Shown here one piece after another: positions 21,401 to 34,289 of a DNA stretch of 64,000 nucleotides. This stretch comes from Pinus tabuliformis (lineage: Eukaryota; Streptophyta; Pinopsida; Pinales; Pinaceae). The stretch covers positions 519,172,683 to 519,236,682 of the forward strand of contig CM062805.1 in NCBI GenBank assembly GCA_031772625.1, written 5' to 3'. A model generated the notes under the pieces. The model was not told where the DNA came from and made no database searches. It worked only from the letters and a program-made list of their open reading frames with translations. Every line of letters starts with the position of its first letter. Position 1 is the stretch's first letter. Position numbers and translations under genes: made by a program.

Positions 21401-23865
21401 TTTAGCCGCTAGTACAACATGCCACTGGGACTAATGGGGAATAATAAACAACAAGGGGAATAATCCCAATATATGAGTGCATCTCTATTCTTAGGGATGA
21501 GTTGAGCCTATCTTTGCGCCTTGGCTTGATCCCCATGAAAATGATGTTCTTTCTCCAAAAAGGATCTAGTATATATAGTATTATTACTAATATAGCACCA
21601 TATGGTCGCAAAGCCTGCAGCATTTCTTCCTGTCCCAGAAGCAAAGGCGCCGGTAGTCGATTCAGAACCCATTGACTAAGCACCAACAACAACAGAGCCA
21701 GCATCCAGGCCAACATACCCACTAGTAGTAGTCCTAGCATCCCTTCACTTGGTTCCTTCTATAGGATCTGCTTCTTGACCAGCGGAAGCACCGGTTGATC
21801 CAGTTGAAAAAACAGTCGGTGAAGCAGAGGCCCTAAATAAATTCATAATGTGCTATGTCCATCCTATAGCATTGCTGTTATGTCTCTCTTTTTTGTTTCC
21901 CTTTGTATGTAGTAGCCACGCATGTGTTAGCATGTGTCTGTACCTATTATTAGCTGTTACTGATACCCATTCTGCCCTATTATGTATGCCCGTTAGCTTA
22001 CTTAGGTGGACCGGTCTATTAGGTGTAGTGTGAGGTGTGCACGGTTATGCCTAGCCTTCCTTCCTGTCCAGTATCCCTAGTCCACCTGGTCCAGTCTGGG
22101 TCGTCCAGTCAAGGTATTCCAGTCTGCTATGTTTTGTAGCTATAGCATTAGGTGCACGGGGCTAAGCTGCTGCATGAATGTGGATAGATATATGCCTCAA
22201 AGCTCTAAGTGGTAAAAGCTTCGTAGGGGCCGGGCGAATTGAAACGTCGATTGATAGTAATAATCCATTTGCAGTTCATATGAATATAGAAGTGTCACTC
22301 ACTATTGGACCGTTTGGGGTCACCCGTAAGCAAGCAAACCAAATTCATTGATTGGGTATGGTGGGGCAGCTAATTTCTCTGAAACTGAGCACGACCCTTT
22401 TGTCGATTGGCTTTCATTGATCATTGAAGTTCATTTTATTGATTCGAGTAGACCTTGCTAAACATCCATCCAGTTTGAAGCGGGTGAGTGGGGAGGTATG
22501 GTGGGCTAGGGGTCGAGATTTGGAACAGGAATGATCATTTTCTATTCTATGTTTCAAGAGAAACTGATTGATTTTTGACTCCTTCCTTCCGTCCATACTA
22601 TGGAATGGTATGGTTTCGGTTCCAGACGTTCCGGGGCGCCGATTGGATTGGATAGGTTGTTCATTCATTGGGAGCAATTACTGTGATGATATCTAGGGAT
22701 GGCTGGCTATTGGGTTCTTGATGGGTAGGTAATGTATTTACATATCCAGCGGGTAGGACCCAGTGGTGGGTGTAGGTCGACGATGGCGGGGCACTCATTA
22801 TTCATAGTGGTGGGTACTACTTCGATTGAAATCTAGGTTCCTGCATATCAATATTATTGATAGGATACCAAACCTACGCAGTTCCGGTGGCCCACAGCAC
22901 TATGGGAGGGTTTTGAACCTTACAAGCCATCCATCCAACCCCACCCATTTGATTGAGCCACTCGGCTATTCAGTGGGGAAGCTGCCCAACCCCAGTGGGT
23001 GGGGAGCCAACAATGAGTGACACGTAACTAGTAGTGGGCTTGGGTCAGCGATAACAAAGCCCACCATAAAAACTACCTTACAAGTTGATACCATGGGTGG
23101 GGGGTTTGGGGGTGGCATATGGAAGGAGGGCTCCACGAACATCTTTCATATGCTATGCTTGGGGCAAAAGAACATATACCCCCATGAACTACCAACAACA
23201 CCCGATACATTCCACTATCGTTTCTGATTAGATTCGTTTCACTAGGTTAGGTTTACAACGCCCGCCTACCCATTGCAGCAGGAGTGTAAAATCACCTTAT
23301 TACCACAGCTGCTCCCCTTACCGGCCGTAGTGAGTCCCATCAGCAGGAATTCACAACTCGACACTTTATTCACTTCCGACCATCTCACTCGTAAGTTAGT
23401 AAGTTAAGTAAGTAAGTAAGAGATCAAGCAAGGAAATGAAAGTGGAAGGAGGGAAAACAAAGTGGAAAACTCGAGTGACCGATATCGTCATCTATACCTA
23501 TGGAAGGTTAGTTGCACTAACTCAATCCCATCTCACATACATACCACTTAGGGGCTTTAGCCACTCTCTGCTAGGGTGGGTAAGATGACTAAGGACACAC
23601 ACATATTTTTCACGCACCACCTCGACCGAAGAAAGAAGGCCTTTTCATATCTACCAAAGGGCTATGCTCGGGAAATATAGTAAATAAAAAGGTTTGCTCT
23701 GGGTAAATTTAGTAGCGCCTCCCATTTCCCCCCACTTTTTGGTCGGCTGTGCGAACAAGCAGTCTTGCCTGTAATGACTCGCACACGAACTAATCTCTCT
23801 GCCACCCAGTAAGCGTGGTCAGTATTATAGATCTGACTTATTGAAGAAGGTCAATGAAATGAATT
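21401..23865. other. Intergenic DNA, no recognised gene
   Basis: No gene is recognised. At about 21640-21840 the plus strand gives a Pro/Ala/Glu/Thr-rich broken translation (PVPEAKAPVVDSEP, APTTTEPAS, PAEAPVDPVEKTVGEAEA), suggesting a decayed coding tract of unknown origin. 22200-23400 is G/C-mixed spacer with 'gtgggtg' words. 23395-23425 is a short (gtaa)n tract. Confidence 0.4.
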
Positions 23866-23869
23866 CCTC

Positions 23870-24215
23870 TCCCTCTCCTCTCCCTTTTGGTTGAGCACCT
23901 AAAGGCCCTCTCCTTAACATTCGAACCTGCTTATGCATCATTAACAGTCGAGCCCTCTCCTCTCCCTCTCCCTTATGGTCGAGCGGCCTAATGGCACCTC
24001 TCCCTTATGGTCGAGCCTGCTTGCGCATCCTCTCCTTATCAGTCGAGCCCCTGACGGACCTTATGGTCAAGCAACTAAAGTTCCTCTCCTTATCAGTCGA
24101 GCCCTATTTCCGGTCCTTAACAGTCGAGCATTCGTTACCTCACCTTGTTGGGGAAATCCTTATGGTCAAGCCCCTCTCCTTATTAGTCGAGCGTGCTACG
24201 CACCCTACCGGTCCT
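23870..24215 (+). repeat. Modular GTCGAGC repeat cluster
   Basis: Successive units each end in GTCGAGC and are led by 'cctctccttaacA', 'cctctccttatcA' or 'ctccctt(a/t)tggt'. They are followed by short tails such as 'ctgctt(a/g)cgcatcc' or 'gttcgttacctcacc'. The units are joined in variable order without fixed spacing. The same parts occur in at least twenty other places in the window, in both orientations. Confidence 0.85.
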
Positions 24216-25700
24216 CAATCGCGAAGCTGTTTACTGTAGGGGTGGTGTTGGTTATTCTTAATCAATGTAGTACGTCACAATGATTCCTGAAGTGAAGGGC
24301 GGGTTCTATATATCTACCTCCCTACCTACGGTGGGTAGCTTGGCGTGCGTTGTTTAGTAGTTGTCTTTTGCTTATTTAAGTGAATCGAAGAGCCCAGAAC
24401 TTAGTTGTTTTGAAGGGAAAGCCTAGATAATAGCACACACATCGGTGGGTGGGGGATTGAGTGAAAGTGATTTCTTCATGGAGGGTGAGCGGGGGTTTTG
24501 ATCTATAAGCCCCCAGCATATTGATTTTCTTTTATTTCCCCGGTATGATGTAGTTAGCAATATGATGCAGTTGTAGCTCTCTGTAAGTGGTTTCTTAGGG
24601 TGCCTATATTGCTGTCCTGACTGGATGCTTGTAGCTTTTTCATGTTTTTATAGGAGAATCAAACTCTGTCCGAAGCCCTGTATCCAAAGTCAAATAAAAG
24701 CTCCTGCAATAGATAGTTTGCAAATACAGCTCTGAAGAGAATAATAGTGTTATGGCTAATGGAAACAGAAAAATCTCATAATATATTTGATTTAGAGCGT
24801 AGGAAAGGTAGGAACTAAGAGCCACATGAAAGGTGTAGCGAAGGTCAGCATGAGCTTACCTGAAAATGCAAGGAGCTCACCAGAAAAGGCAAGGTTGCAT
24901 CCCTCTCTATGAAATCTATAATGGATTCCTTCCCTAAAGAATCTCCATTTTCATGGCTGATTTTGGTTCTTGAGGATTCCCTCTGCTTGTGTTCTTCAAT
25001 GGTTTCCCAAGTTATAGGCTAACACTGATAGCAAACCTGGGAGTGCACAAATGGATTATGGGTGCATATGTGTGTGCACATAAGTGTTCGTTGTATTGTA
25101 ATGTGTAGCCGATGTGGACCTTCCCTGCGATTGCTAAGGTTGATCCCTTGCCCTGGTTGCTAGGTTGATGCCGTCTGACCAGTGATTAGATATGTCATTG
25201 TGGTTGTTAGGATGATCTGGAACTGCTATCAACCACCACTCTACCATGCCTGCCATTTTCCTTGCATTGCCGATGAGATGCCTTTTTACATACATCATTG
25301 TTCAGCCATCCATCCCACTCCATTGGTTGATGACTTGGACTACACATTAGATTGCAGATGACGGATGAGAAGCAGCCTGCCTTGCATTGTTTCTATGATG
25401 ACCTGCAATCAATAAATCATTCAAAGTGCACCCCGATCGATGTATGTGGATGTAGGCACCCCTATCTTTCTATCCATCTTATCTTTATATCCATCTATGG
25501 CTATAGCTCTTGAATGTAGGCCAGTGTCTGTGATTTCTCTGCTCCTGAATCCAGCCAGTGGTCTTGATTGAATGAATGTTATGCAGTGTATTCCCTACCT
25601 GTGATTGATGGCATTGGTTGTACACCCACTCAGGTAAGGCAGCGCGTTTGATTGTTCTGATACCCCTATGGAGATCGAACTAGAAATAATAATGATAATA
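24216..25700. other. Intergenic DNA, no recognised gene
   Basis: I see no gene or structured RNA. The stretch around 25040-25660 is rich in 'gattg' and 'tgcattg' words. It precedes an AAGG element at 25707. Confidence 0.45.
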
Positions 25701-25706
25701 TTTGGT

Positions 25707-25742
25707 AAGGTGCGAAGCCACTTGTCCCTCCGGGGGGAAAGG
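25707..25742 (+). repeat. 36-bp AAGG-ended element (class A)
   Basis: It begins AAGGTGCGAAGCC and ends GGGGGGAAAGG, 36 bases in all, with AAGG at both ends. Near-identical 36-mers lie at 35843-35878 and 36706-36741. Size and ends fit the Bpu-type elements I recall from Cycas and Ginkgo mitochondria; exact identity to that consensus was not checked. Confidence 0.75.
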
Positions 25743-26029
25743 GCGACTATAATTTTATGCTATTCACATCAGGGAATCAAATAATACATATGGAACAAAC
25801 AAAATTATCTCATCAATTCCATCTGTTTATGCAACGCTCATGAACACCCCAGTCTACTACCACTGGAGGCCATTCGATACAGTTTATGAGGTTCAAAAAT
25901 CCCCGTTCTTTTCTCTCTTATTGCCGGCAATGGGTTCACCTTTTTTTTGTTCCAGCGTAAGCGTCCCTGTGCTTTCTCACAGTATTTATGTATAATAAAG
26001 CTAATAAGAGAATGAATTTCAATTTACTT

Positions 26030-26065
26030 ATTGGGTGGGGGGGCTTATGGTCGAGCCCCTACCGG
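26030..26065 (+). repeat. Modular repeat unit with poly-G module
   Basis: 'ttacttattgggtggggggg' is joined to 'cttatggtcgagccc'. This is the commonest two-part combination in the window. Confidence 0.75.
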
Positions 26066-26129
26066 TCCTCAGGTTGGGTAGATGTGTAGTGAGGAACGAT
26101 AGGTAGTCTCGGGTAAAGATGGGTCATCT

Positions 26130-26780
26130 TTCTTTCTTATTCGAGTGAAGCTGATGCTGGAGGATACGTCACTGGGTCGCCCTAGTATGGATATGAAGCT
26201 CCTGTTGCTTACGGATCTACAAAATCTGGGCTTTGCATCTCCCTATGCTTCTAGATCTGTTGTTTGTAGCTCGGATACTGATAGGACAATTAGAGCAGGA
26301 ACTACACGAAGGGATGCTACTTGTTCTAGTGAAAGAACTAGATCACAATCGCAATCTTAAGAAGAATAATCATATTCTGGAACATCAGGCTCTGTATCTA
26401 GTTTTCATAATGAAATAGGCTCTATACTATAAGCTCTGTTATCAGGATATCCCTTACAAACTTCAGAATCTCTTATATCATGAACATAAGCATATAGATC
26501 TCTACCTCGAGCATTGAAATCTTAATCTCAATCACTAAAATCTTACTTTGGATAACAATCCCGATCACTAAGGTTGTATTACTCAGGTTGTATAGATCTC
26601 GGTCTATATATGTGACTGAGTAAACATCATCAACCGCTTGGTCTACTACTATTCTAGGTACCTTTGCCCTAGCCTTTGCTCTAGCCTTTGCTAGTGGTGT
26701 TGCTCTACTGTGTATGCTTCTAGGTCAATAGAATGAGGTACCCATGCTACCATGCCATATCTAGCAACCAAGCTACTTAT
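26130..26780 (+). pseudogene. Decayed Ser/Gly/Tyr-rich coding-like locus 1, unknown family
   Basis: The plus strand gives broken reading frames with repeated-composition segments (EADAGGYVTGSP, YGYEAPVAYGSTKSG, SDTDRTIRAGTTRRDATCSSERTRSQSQS). The DNA words 'tatatgtgactgagt', 'gatctcg' and 'cctttgctctagcctttgc' recur in the same order at about 42820-43050. No family is recognised. Stops interrupt every frame, so I call it a remnant. It could instead be a low-complexity non-coding repeat. Confidence 0.35.
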
Positions 26781-26924
26781 GGAGGTGGATTATATATTCT
26801 TTGCATGGCCCAGGTCAGTTTCCCTCCTAATTGATAGCCCGGTAAAATTGTGGTAGTTATATATGAGCATGTGGTAGTTTAGGTTCAGTTAGTTCCTTGC
26901 TTTCCTAACGTCAAGCAAGCACTA

Positions 26925-27010
26925 CATTCCTCTGTGTCCTTATTAGTCGAGGGTTTGTTCCTCTCCTGTTAGTCAGCTCACTAACATACCTCACCCTTGC
27001 TTCGGGCGTA
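26925..27010 (+). repeat. Modular GTCGAG repeat cluster
   Basis: Contains 'tcctaacgtcaagcaagc', 'cttattagtcgagg' and 'ctaacatacctcacc', parts shared with the clusters at 34660 and 37165-37860. Confidence 0.7.
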
Positions 27011-27299
27011 CAAGACTCGATAGCAAGCTCATAAGCCAGCCTAATGATATAAGGAAAGAAGGTAACCTAGCTAACCTAAAGAATGAGGTTTTGAAGGGGG
27101 ATATTTAGCATAGATAGATGGGAGGGTATCTCAACCCATTAAGTGTTGTATCAAGGTAGGTGTAGGGTTACAAACCCGTAATGTGGAGTATTTTGAATAG
27201 AAAAAACACTATGTTCATTTGGTTGGTGGTAATCCAAAACCTCCGGATTGCACATTTTGCCTCTCCTTAGTTACTTATTTTCTTTAGGGGGCTGCCAAA

Positions 27300-27575
27300 A
27301 GAGAGGATCGACAGGGTGCGTAAGCACGCTTGACTATCAAGGAGAGGGACGGAGTCACTCACTCATTCCAATGCCCACCACCCAATAAGCATCAAGGAAA
27401 GCACACTCAACTGTCAAGGAGAGGGGCTCGACTGATAAGGAGAGGAACTTGAAGAACTAAAATGCTGCCATCACTCGACTATTAAGGCCGCCATCGTGAG
27501 CCTGTCGAAATCTTTTTTAGTTACTTATTTGAGAGGGGCCACCCAATAAGTAAATTGAAACCTTACTTCAAAGTC
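27300..27575 (-). repeat. Modular repeat cluster, mostly reverse orientation
   Basis: Reads 'gctcgactgataaggagagg', 'aaggccgccatcg', then 'agttacttatttgagaggggc' and 'cacccaataagtaaattgaa'. These are reverse-strand copies of the modules seen forward at 37165-38010. Confidence 0.8.
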
Positions 27576-29120
27576 TTCTTGAATAGAGGAAGAATATCAT
27601 AAGTAATGGTATGCCTACCTTTATTCCATCCAAGCTCTTTTTGTAGAAGAGGAATAAGGTAAGGGATGGCCTGGTAAAGATAAGGACCTTAGGGGCTATG
27701 GTTCCCCTACGAAACCCTTACTTAACGAAGAAAGGAAGTATTTACCTACAATAAATAACTTCCAATTCCCGACCGCAAATAAGAAAAGGCCAAGGAGAAA
27801 GAAAGTAGTACACAATACCAAACTAACTCAAATCCGCCTATATAAAATACGCCTATAACGCCTTATTTACCGTATCAAATATGCCTTGTGCCCTCCCTAT
27901 TTATTTATGTAAGTAACGTGTGCCTTGCCATGCCGTAACGTGCGTGTTTCCGAATGAGGGCCTTGCTCTGATGAGCTTATTAACCAGACACGTGCATGGC
28001 CAATCCATCCATCGATGGTCGGAAAGTGAGGTCAAATTTCATAAAAAGAGCCATTGAAGTGGTTTTCTCAAATGCCTTATAAAGTCGAGTTCCCCGCCCG
28101 TAGATAGGAACGGGTGGAAACACCTAAAGTGAAAGCTTTGGTCTAAAACCTTAATAGTGCTTCCTTCCATTAGATTCGGCATATCTTACCGGCTCTTATT
28201 GTCTTCAGTTTCTTGGATCCTACCATCTCGAAGTATTCCAATTCTCTGGGATCCGTGGGACAAGGTGGGACTCACATGCCTTTCCTTTTGGGTGGTTTCA
28301 GTTCTCTGGGCAATCAGTTCCCTTTCCAGGCTTGTCCATTAACCGGATTCCCCTTGGGGGATACTGATAACCCTCCTTGTCACCCTTCCACAAGGATTCA
28401 CGTGCTTGATTCTAAATATTGATCCCAAACCCCCTCTCCCCAACATCCATCTGATTCGTATACCTTGTAAATGATTCCCCCTTAAGGAGCATCGATTTGG
28501 GAATATCAGCTGGAAGGGCTCCGGTTCACCCGCATGGTTAGGTGTGACCTTTGGAGACTGTCGCGGATGACTATAACGACTTAATAGCCCCTCTCCGGAG
28601 TAAGCCTAGTTCAGATGCATTTGTGGCGAGCTAGAATTGATTCGGTTTAGAGCTCTCTCCATGGATTGAAGTGCTAGATTGGGGAAGCATGCCCCTTCAA
28701 GTTGAGCCGTGGACAACCCGGGAGACTCATCCCTGTCACTCTGGTCTAGCTCAGCGTTATGTCTTATACGGAAGACCATATAGAAGGCATGAAGTACATT
28801 TTATCCTGGGGTGGTTACATTGTTTTGAACCGAGAAACAGAGAGAAACGTGCCCCCCAGCGCCCACCTAGTATAGATTCTTTGATTCAGAGATCTGAGAG
28901 ATATGTACTACCTTTCCAGCTCTCGACTGAGAGATCTGTACTACCTTTACAGCTCTCAATCAGATCAAAAACGGCTTTTCGGGGCCGAAGGACCGCCTGC
29001 CTTCCATGCTTTGGAAACCCAGCATCACGAACAGACGGAAAGGTGGGTACCTGCGGATTCAAACCCCAATTCACCTTTATTGAAATAATAGAATTCTAAC
29101 CTAGAGGTGAATCCTTTCTT
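27576..29120. other. Intergenic DNA with possible intron-like tract, no recognised gene
   Basis: 28030-29100 is better organised than its surroundings, with an open plus frame at 28671-29099, but I do not recognise the product. 28866-28960 contains a direct repeat with core 'gagagat-tgtactacctt' (about 28886-28910 and 28928-28950). The tract could be a diverged organelle intron or an unidentified gene remnant. Confidence 0.35.
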
Positions 29121-29124
29121 GGTA

Positions 29125-29290
29125 GTCGAGCCATGCTTACGCATCCTGTCCATAAAAAAATACATCGAATTCTTCCTAGATGTCATATATGAAAATATAA
29201 AGAAAGTGATGGTCCAGAGGGTCTTGCGCTTCCGAGTGCAAGGACCCGACAGGGGGCTCGACTGATAAGGAGAGGAATTAGATCATTTTC
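29125..29290. repeat. Modular repeat parts around an AAGG-type element
   Basis: 'gtagtcgagccatgcttacgcatcc' lies at the left. A 35-base class B element occupies about 29209-29243 (core CTTGCGCTTCCGAGTGCAAGG), and 'ggctcgactgataaggagagg' follows on its right. The two repeat systems lie side by side here. Confidence 0.7.
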
Positions 29291-31130
29291 TTCTTATTTA
29301 TTTGAATGTACTTATTTCTCCCAAAGGAGATAGTCTGTGAAATATGATCAAATCACGAATTTCACCATTGAATTCATGATTGGGACTGGAACTCTTGGTT
29401 GACCTAGTACCGGAGGAAGGACTTCCATTGTTATATACGTAATTTCACCATAAAAAATATGAGACAAATATTACGTTGCCGTAACAAATTCACAAATCTT
29501 CTCTGCACCCGGGAGAACGGCTGAAGAGAAAAGTTTAGGGTGGTTGAACCTCCCAGCAGCGATCCGCATTTATCCACCCACACTCCTTGACAAGCGAGCC
29601 CCCCGAAGAGTGCCTAGAGTGGGTAACTCTACGAATGGGTATGAGGAGGATTCCTTGAGAAGATAAGCAAGCCCGAATAAGTAACTGATGGCATGTTCAT
29701 TCTATCTATATCAATAACTAGAACTATCTAGGGATATCGACCTTAGGATAGACCATATAATCGTTTCGTAGCTACTTTCAAGCCGGCAACCAAGACTGGT
29801 ACAGGGAGCTATGTAGCCGGCACCTATTGTACGGGTTCCGACACTATTTACCAGCACGTAACTACTATCCTCTATCCTCGTACAAGGGGCTCTTATGTGT
29901 AGTAACCTATAGTTGGCTGAGGTGAACCGTATTTTGTGTAACGGTAATCTGGGTTACATTCCTTATCTAAGCATGCATAAGTAGACATAGACTAAAGTGT
30001 CCTAGGGTGGCTTAGTCAGGGCTAAATTGTGTTGTCAAGATGCTAATGGGAGCCATTGAATGAAAGCCCCAAGGTTAGGCCGAACCCAGCCAGGCAAAGT
30101 GAGAGAGTCCCTTAGGTGGTCAAAAGGAGAACTAATACTCGTATAGGGGGCTATTTAGCCATTAGGAATGTTGATCATATGGGGAGCTATTATCCAAGTA
30201 AGGAACTACTCATCCAGAGGGCTATTTAGCAGCTCGCAACTGAAGACTCGTACAGGTTGAGGTTGATCCTGGCTAGTTCTACTTTTTTTGGTTCAAGCCC
30301 CAGTGAATCCTGACAACTGTCCTTCCTTATCTAAGCAAGCATGTGTTTAGGAGCTAAAGGTGTTTGGCCACTTTCATTAGTAGAATACTCTTACATGGAG
30401 AAAGTTAAGAATAAGGTAGTAGCTCTTATCATTCAGGTGTGCCTTCCTTTCATTCAGGCAGTGATGTCTTCTTGAAATCTCCTCTCATACGGGCACTGAG
30501 GTATGTATAAAGAAGCTCACTTAGCCGTAAAGAAGCTCACTTTATCCCAATAGTTCCTTGCCCCACTAGCACCACTAATGGCTGGATACGTATGTATAAA
30601 GATCCTCACTTTTTTAGCAACGTTTCTTGTTCCTAAAGATATATCTCGTCTTTATCTCGTTCCTAAGGCTAACGGATCTTCGTTCTCTTAAGGTGTTCCT
30701 TAACGGAGCTAACGGATGCATATATATTCGTTGCCCCACTAGCCCGACTATTAAGCTATCCCCTTCGAGCACTAATTAGTGATGCGTACCCAAATGGATG
30801 GCTTCTGTACCCGAGGCACTCCAAAGTAGTGATCCTTGGTTCGTTGGCTCACCCTGCAGGCTGTGTATTCTATCTATTCTATTGTATAAGGCAGTGACGA
30901 CCTATGGGACCCCCAATTGAGACCTACTAGTGATGTCATTTATGTTATTGAATGTATAGAAGATCCCACCTAAGGCCTCATACGGGCACGCCGCAGTCTC
31001 TAAGGCTGTATCTTATACGTGCTATCCCCACTAGACGTAGTATCCCCACTAGCTCATGCTCATGAATAGTTCCTTGCCCCTCATGATTTGTCCCACACGC
31101 GTATTCCTCCTTATAAAGATCTGTAACAAA
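29291..31130. repeat. Local diverged repeat zone
   Basis: Between about 29760 and 31130 several short phrases recur: 'ggagctat-tagcc' (29807, 30144, 30182, 30221), 'ttccttgccccactag' (30565, 30727, 31071), 'gtatgtataaaga(a/t)gctcac' (30503-30590) and 'ccccactag' (31027-31050). No gene is recognised. The pattern resembles an old array blurred by substitutions. Confidence 0.5.
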
Positions 31131-31734
31131 ATATGGTAACCCCAAGGAAAGCTAATACACTTCCCCACCGACCATGAGCAAGCATTCCCCAACAAATGGA
31201 GCAAGAGACGTATGTGCTATAAATGGCCTAACTCAATGCATAAAGATAGAAAACCTTGGCAGTAAGAGAAAAGATGCTACCTGTTAGAATACCTATTAGT
31301 AGTAAAGGTGTAGTACAGATAGCCTATGAGTTACCGCTCCCGCTCCTGATGGCCATGTGAAAGTATAGAGCCCCTTTCAAGGTCGCTAGTGAAAAGCTGA
31401 GCTATTGGTATTGAATGTCTATACGATCCCGTGTGAATATGCAAGCATTGTGACCCGTGCGTTCCTTGTCTGATTACAGACAAGTGATATACATTCCTTA
31501 CCCTCCTATCATCAAGCAAGCAATCCTTCCTTCTCAACTCGGAAGAAAAGGAGACTACTAACTCCACGGAACCCGACTCGCTCCCATTCACCTTAATATA
31601 AGAGAGGACAGACTTCACAGCTGAACCATTAATTAGAACTATTATATATGTAATAAGACTGAATTCGAGATGTCGGTCGTCCATTATTAGAGATGGAGAT
31701 GCCTCGAAAAGAGAGGATGCCCCCGGCAGGGTGA
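31131..31734. other. Intergenic DNA, no recognised gene
   Basis: No conserved frame or RNA. A minus-strand open frame at 31331-31684 has no recognisable motif. Confidence 0.45.
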
Positions 31735-32680
31735 GGACCGGCAGGATGCGTAAGCATGCTCGACTGTTAAGGCCGCCATCGACTCGACTGCTAAGGCCGC
31801 CATCGTGAGCCTATCGAACTCTCGACCTATGGGAGAGGTACGTTAAGTGACTCTATTAACAAGAGAGGAATGAACGTAAATGGCCTTTTAGACTATTTCT
31901 TAGGTCTACGCATGTTCCCTTCCCCAGCTTGGGCGTGTCAAGTAGCCAAAAAATGCATGCAAATGCCCTCTCCTCTCCCTTTTGGTCGATCACCTAAAGG
32001 TCCTCTCCTTAACAGTCGAACCTAATTACACATCCTTATCAGTCGAGCCTGCTTATGCATCCTTTCAGACGATATTCCCACGGGGCTCTCGATGCATGCC
32101 TCTGGAAAACTACCGCAACATAGGCTAGCTTATGAGAATGACATATATAATGAGATTGATTTCCTAGCTAGAGAGAGAAGAAATAAAACAGAGATAGATC
32201 GAGTAAGTGAATCGGTCTACATTTTTTATATACATAATTATGGCAGCAAATGAATTGGATTCAAGTTCAATTTACTTATTGGGTGGGGGGGCTAGCGGTC
32301 GAGCCTGCTTGCGCATCCATATGCTCATATATAACTACCACCATAACAAGGAGCTGTAAGGCTGCTCGACCATAAGGATGCGTAAGCAGGCTCGACTGTT
32401 AAGGAGAGGACAGGCAGGGTGAGGTAATGAACGCTCGACTATTAAGGCTGCCATCGACTCACTGATTCATATGGGTGAGGCCCAGAGGGACTCGACTAAA
32501 AGGAGAGGCCCAGAGGGACTCGGCTAAAATGAGAGGCCCGGTAGGGACTCACCAATTCATATGGGTGAGGAGCAACTCTCTTTTGGGGGAGGGAAAATAG
32601 AGGATGCGTAAGCATGACTCGACCACCGGGCCGCCATCAACTCAAAGAACTAAAAGGCCGCCATCGCATTTCATCATACT
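31735..32680. repeat. Modular repeat region, both orientations
   Basis: Reverse units lie at 31735-31860 ('gcatgctcgactgttaaggcc', 'gccgccatcg'), forward units at 31965-32065, and forward poly-G modules at 32268-32325. A long reverse block runs 32355-32680, including 'ctcactgattcatatgggtgag'-type stem-loops. Between them, 32090-32130 shares 'gcatctggaaaactac'-like sequence with 34787-34805. Confidence 0.8.
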
Positions 32681-32689
32681 ATGAATCCT

Positions 32690-33335
32690 TCCCAGGGCTC
32701 TTTCTCCTTGCCTAGATATGTTTATTGATACTTATATTCGGGGAAGGTTTGCCTTACCTTCCTTTCCTTTCCTTCCCGGTAACGTGCCATCCTGCCTCTC
32801 TCCTTCCGTCCGTCAGGGTTCAACCTGCTCTATTGTTGGCTCTATCTATTGGACCACCCCTATCGTCCCACCCAGGTCAAATAGACAACACCCATCATCG
32901 GTGCACTAAGACTCCTGGAATAAAAATAATGGTGGCCGGAATGGGAATGCATGGATGCGTGGCGTGTATGGCTTGTATGCGGCTTTAAGGAATGCGTACT
33001 CGTATTGGTACGCGAGAAGGATCAGTTGGAACTCCCGGGATCCTAATCAGTATAGAGAATCCAATTGAATCAATGCTTCCTCTGCCATCGAGGCGTCCTA
33101 TGCCTTCCTGGGTTGGTTGGGGCAGGTGTACATAAAGCGAAGTAAATGGGGAATGCTGGGAGAAAGTAAGAATGCGAGTATGTGGTGGGAATGGCAGGCT
33201 GACTGAATGCGGTAAAGTGAACTGAAATTGTAATGGTACAATACAGGTATATAGCAGTATAAGTAAGAAGTGTTGTTTTTCGTTATTCCTCAACCCATAG
33301 CGCTCCTCCTCACTGATAGCCAGTCATTGCAAGAA
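32690..33335. other. Intergenic DNA, no recognised gene
   Basis: Pyrimidine-rich left part and a mixed right part. Several open frames overlap on both strands without motifs. Confidence 0.45.
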
Positions 33336-33654
33336 GGTGGTCATGGAGACGTTGACCTTGTCCAAGGATAAGACCTAGCTGGGAAATATAACTGGAGTCA
33401 GGGGCATAATCAAAGGAGCCTAATCTACAGGTGGAAAAGAAACGTTATTCATGTGTGCCAGTTGTATGTGCCCTGCCCCAGTGTACGTGCCCTGGGCAGT
33501 GCCACCCATAGCTGCTAGTCATTCCTTCCTTGCCAGGTAGGGGGTTCCACACAGGAAGAGTTGTGCATGCCCGTTTCATCCATATGGCCTCTCTACGTCA
33601 TGTTCACATAGGCCATGGAGATTAGCCCTCGTATGGGTACGAAATATTCTCTCT

Positions 33655-33905
33655 CAATGGGGGGGCTAACAGTCAAGCCCCTCACCCATCGGAATGAGTG
33701 AGTGACCCTGTCCCTCTCCTTGACAGTCGAGTGTGCTTTCCTTGATGCTTATTGGGTGGTGGACATCGGAATGAGTGAGTGATCCCTCTCCTTGACAGTG
33801 GAGCCCCTCTGGTCCTCACCATATGAATAGTGAGTGGCTCCGCCCCTAAGTAATAAATATAGGGTGAGGTAATGAACTCTCGACCCCCGAGTTGCCATCG
33901 ATTTA
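33655..33905 (+). repeat. Modular repeat cluster with stem-loop modules
   Basis: Includes 'ctaacagtcaagcc', 'cttgacagtcgagtgtgc', 'ttgatgcttattgggtgg' and the hairpin-type module 'ctcaccatatgaatagtgag'. Confidence 0.8.
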
Positions 33906-33947
33906 TCACTCATCCATGATATGGGTGAGGGCCCTTTACTTGCAAGA

Positions 33948-34284
33948 GTATATCTCGGATTTGTCAATTATGTTATGGTCGGAGTACTACTCACAATCAC
34001 TTGATTGAATTAGGAGAAGCAGTAGGTATTATTGCGGGCCAATCCATTGGAGAACCAGTTACTCAACTAACACTAAGGAATTTTCATACCGGGGGGGTAT
34101 TTACTGGCGATATTGAAGAACATATACGAGCCTCTTTCAATGGAAAGATTGAATTCAATGAAAATTTGGTTTATCCCACACATACACGTAATGGACATCC
34201 TGCTTATCTATGTAATAATAACTTATCCATTACTATTGATGGTCAGGATCAAGTACAGAACTTAACCATTCCGCCACAAAGTTC
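33948..34284 (+). pseudogene. rpoC2: Plastid-derived rpoC2 fragment (RNA polymerase beta'' subunit)
   Basis: About 112 codons without a stop: [94 protein letters not shown]. This is an internal part of plastid rpoC2, which is normally well over 1,000 codons. The usual EPGTQ reads EPVTQ. It stops abruptly at about 34284, and a reverse poly-G/TTACTTATT module begins within some ten bases. It is a plastid insertion trimmed at, or joined to, a repeat unit. Confidence 0.93.
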
Positions 34285-34289
34285 TGTAC

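Noticed and set aside
22880..22990. Reverse-strand tRNA-Ser-like phrase ('gccgagtggctcaatc')
   Set aside because: The phrase resembles a class II D-arm, but the anticodon arm and acceptor ends do not pair.
28671..29099. Possible ribosomal-protein or intron-maturase remnant
   Set aside because: No motif could be matched with confidence in any frame, so no gene name is given.
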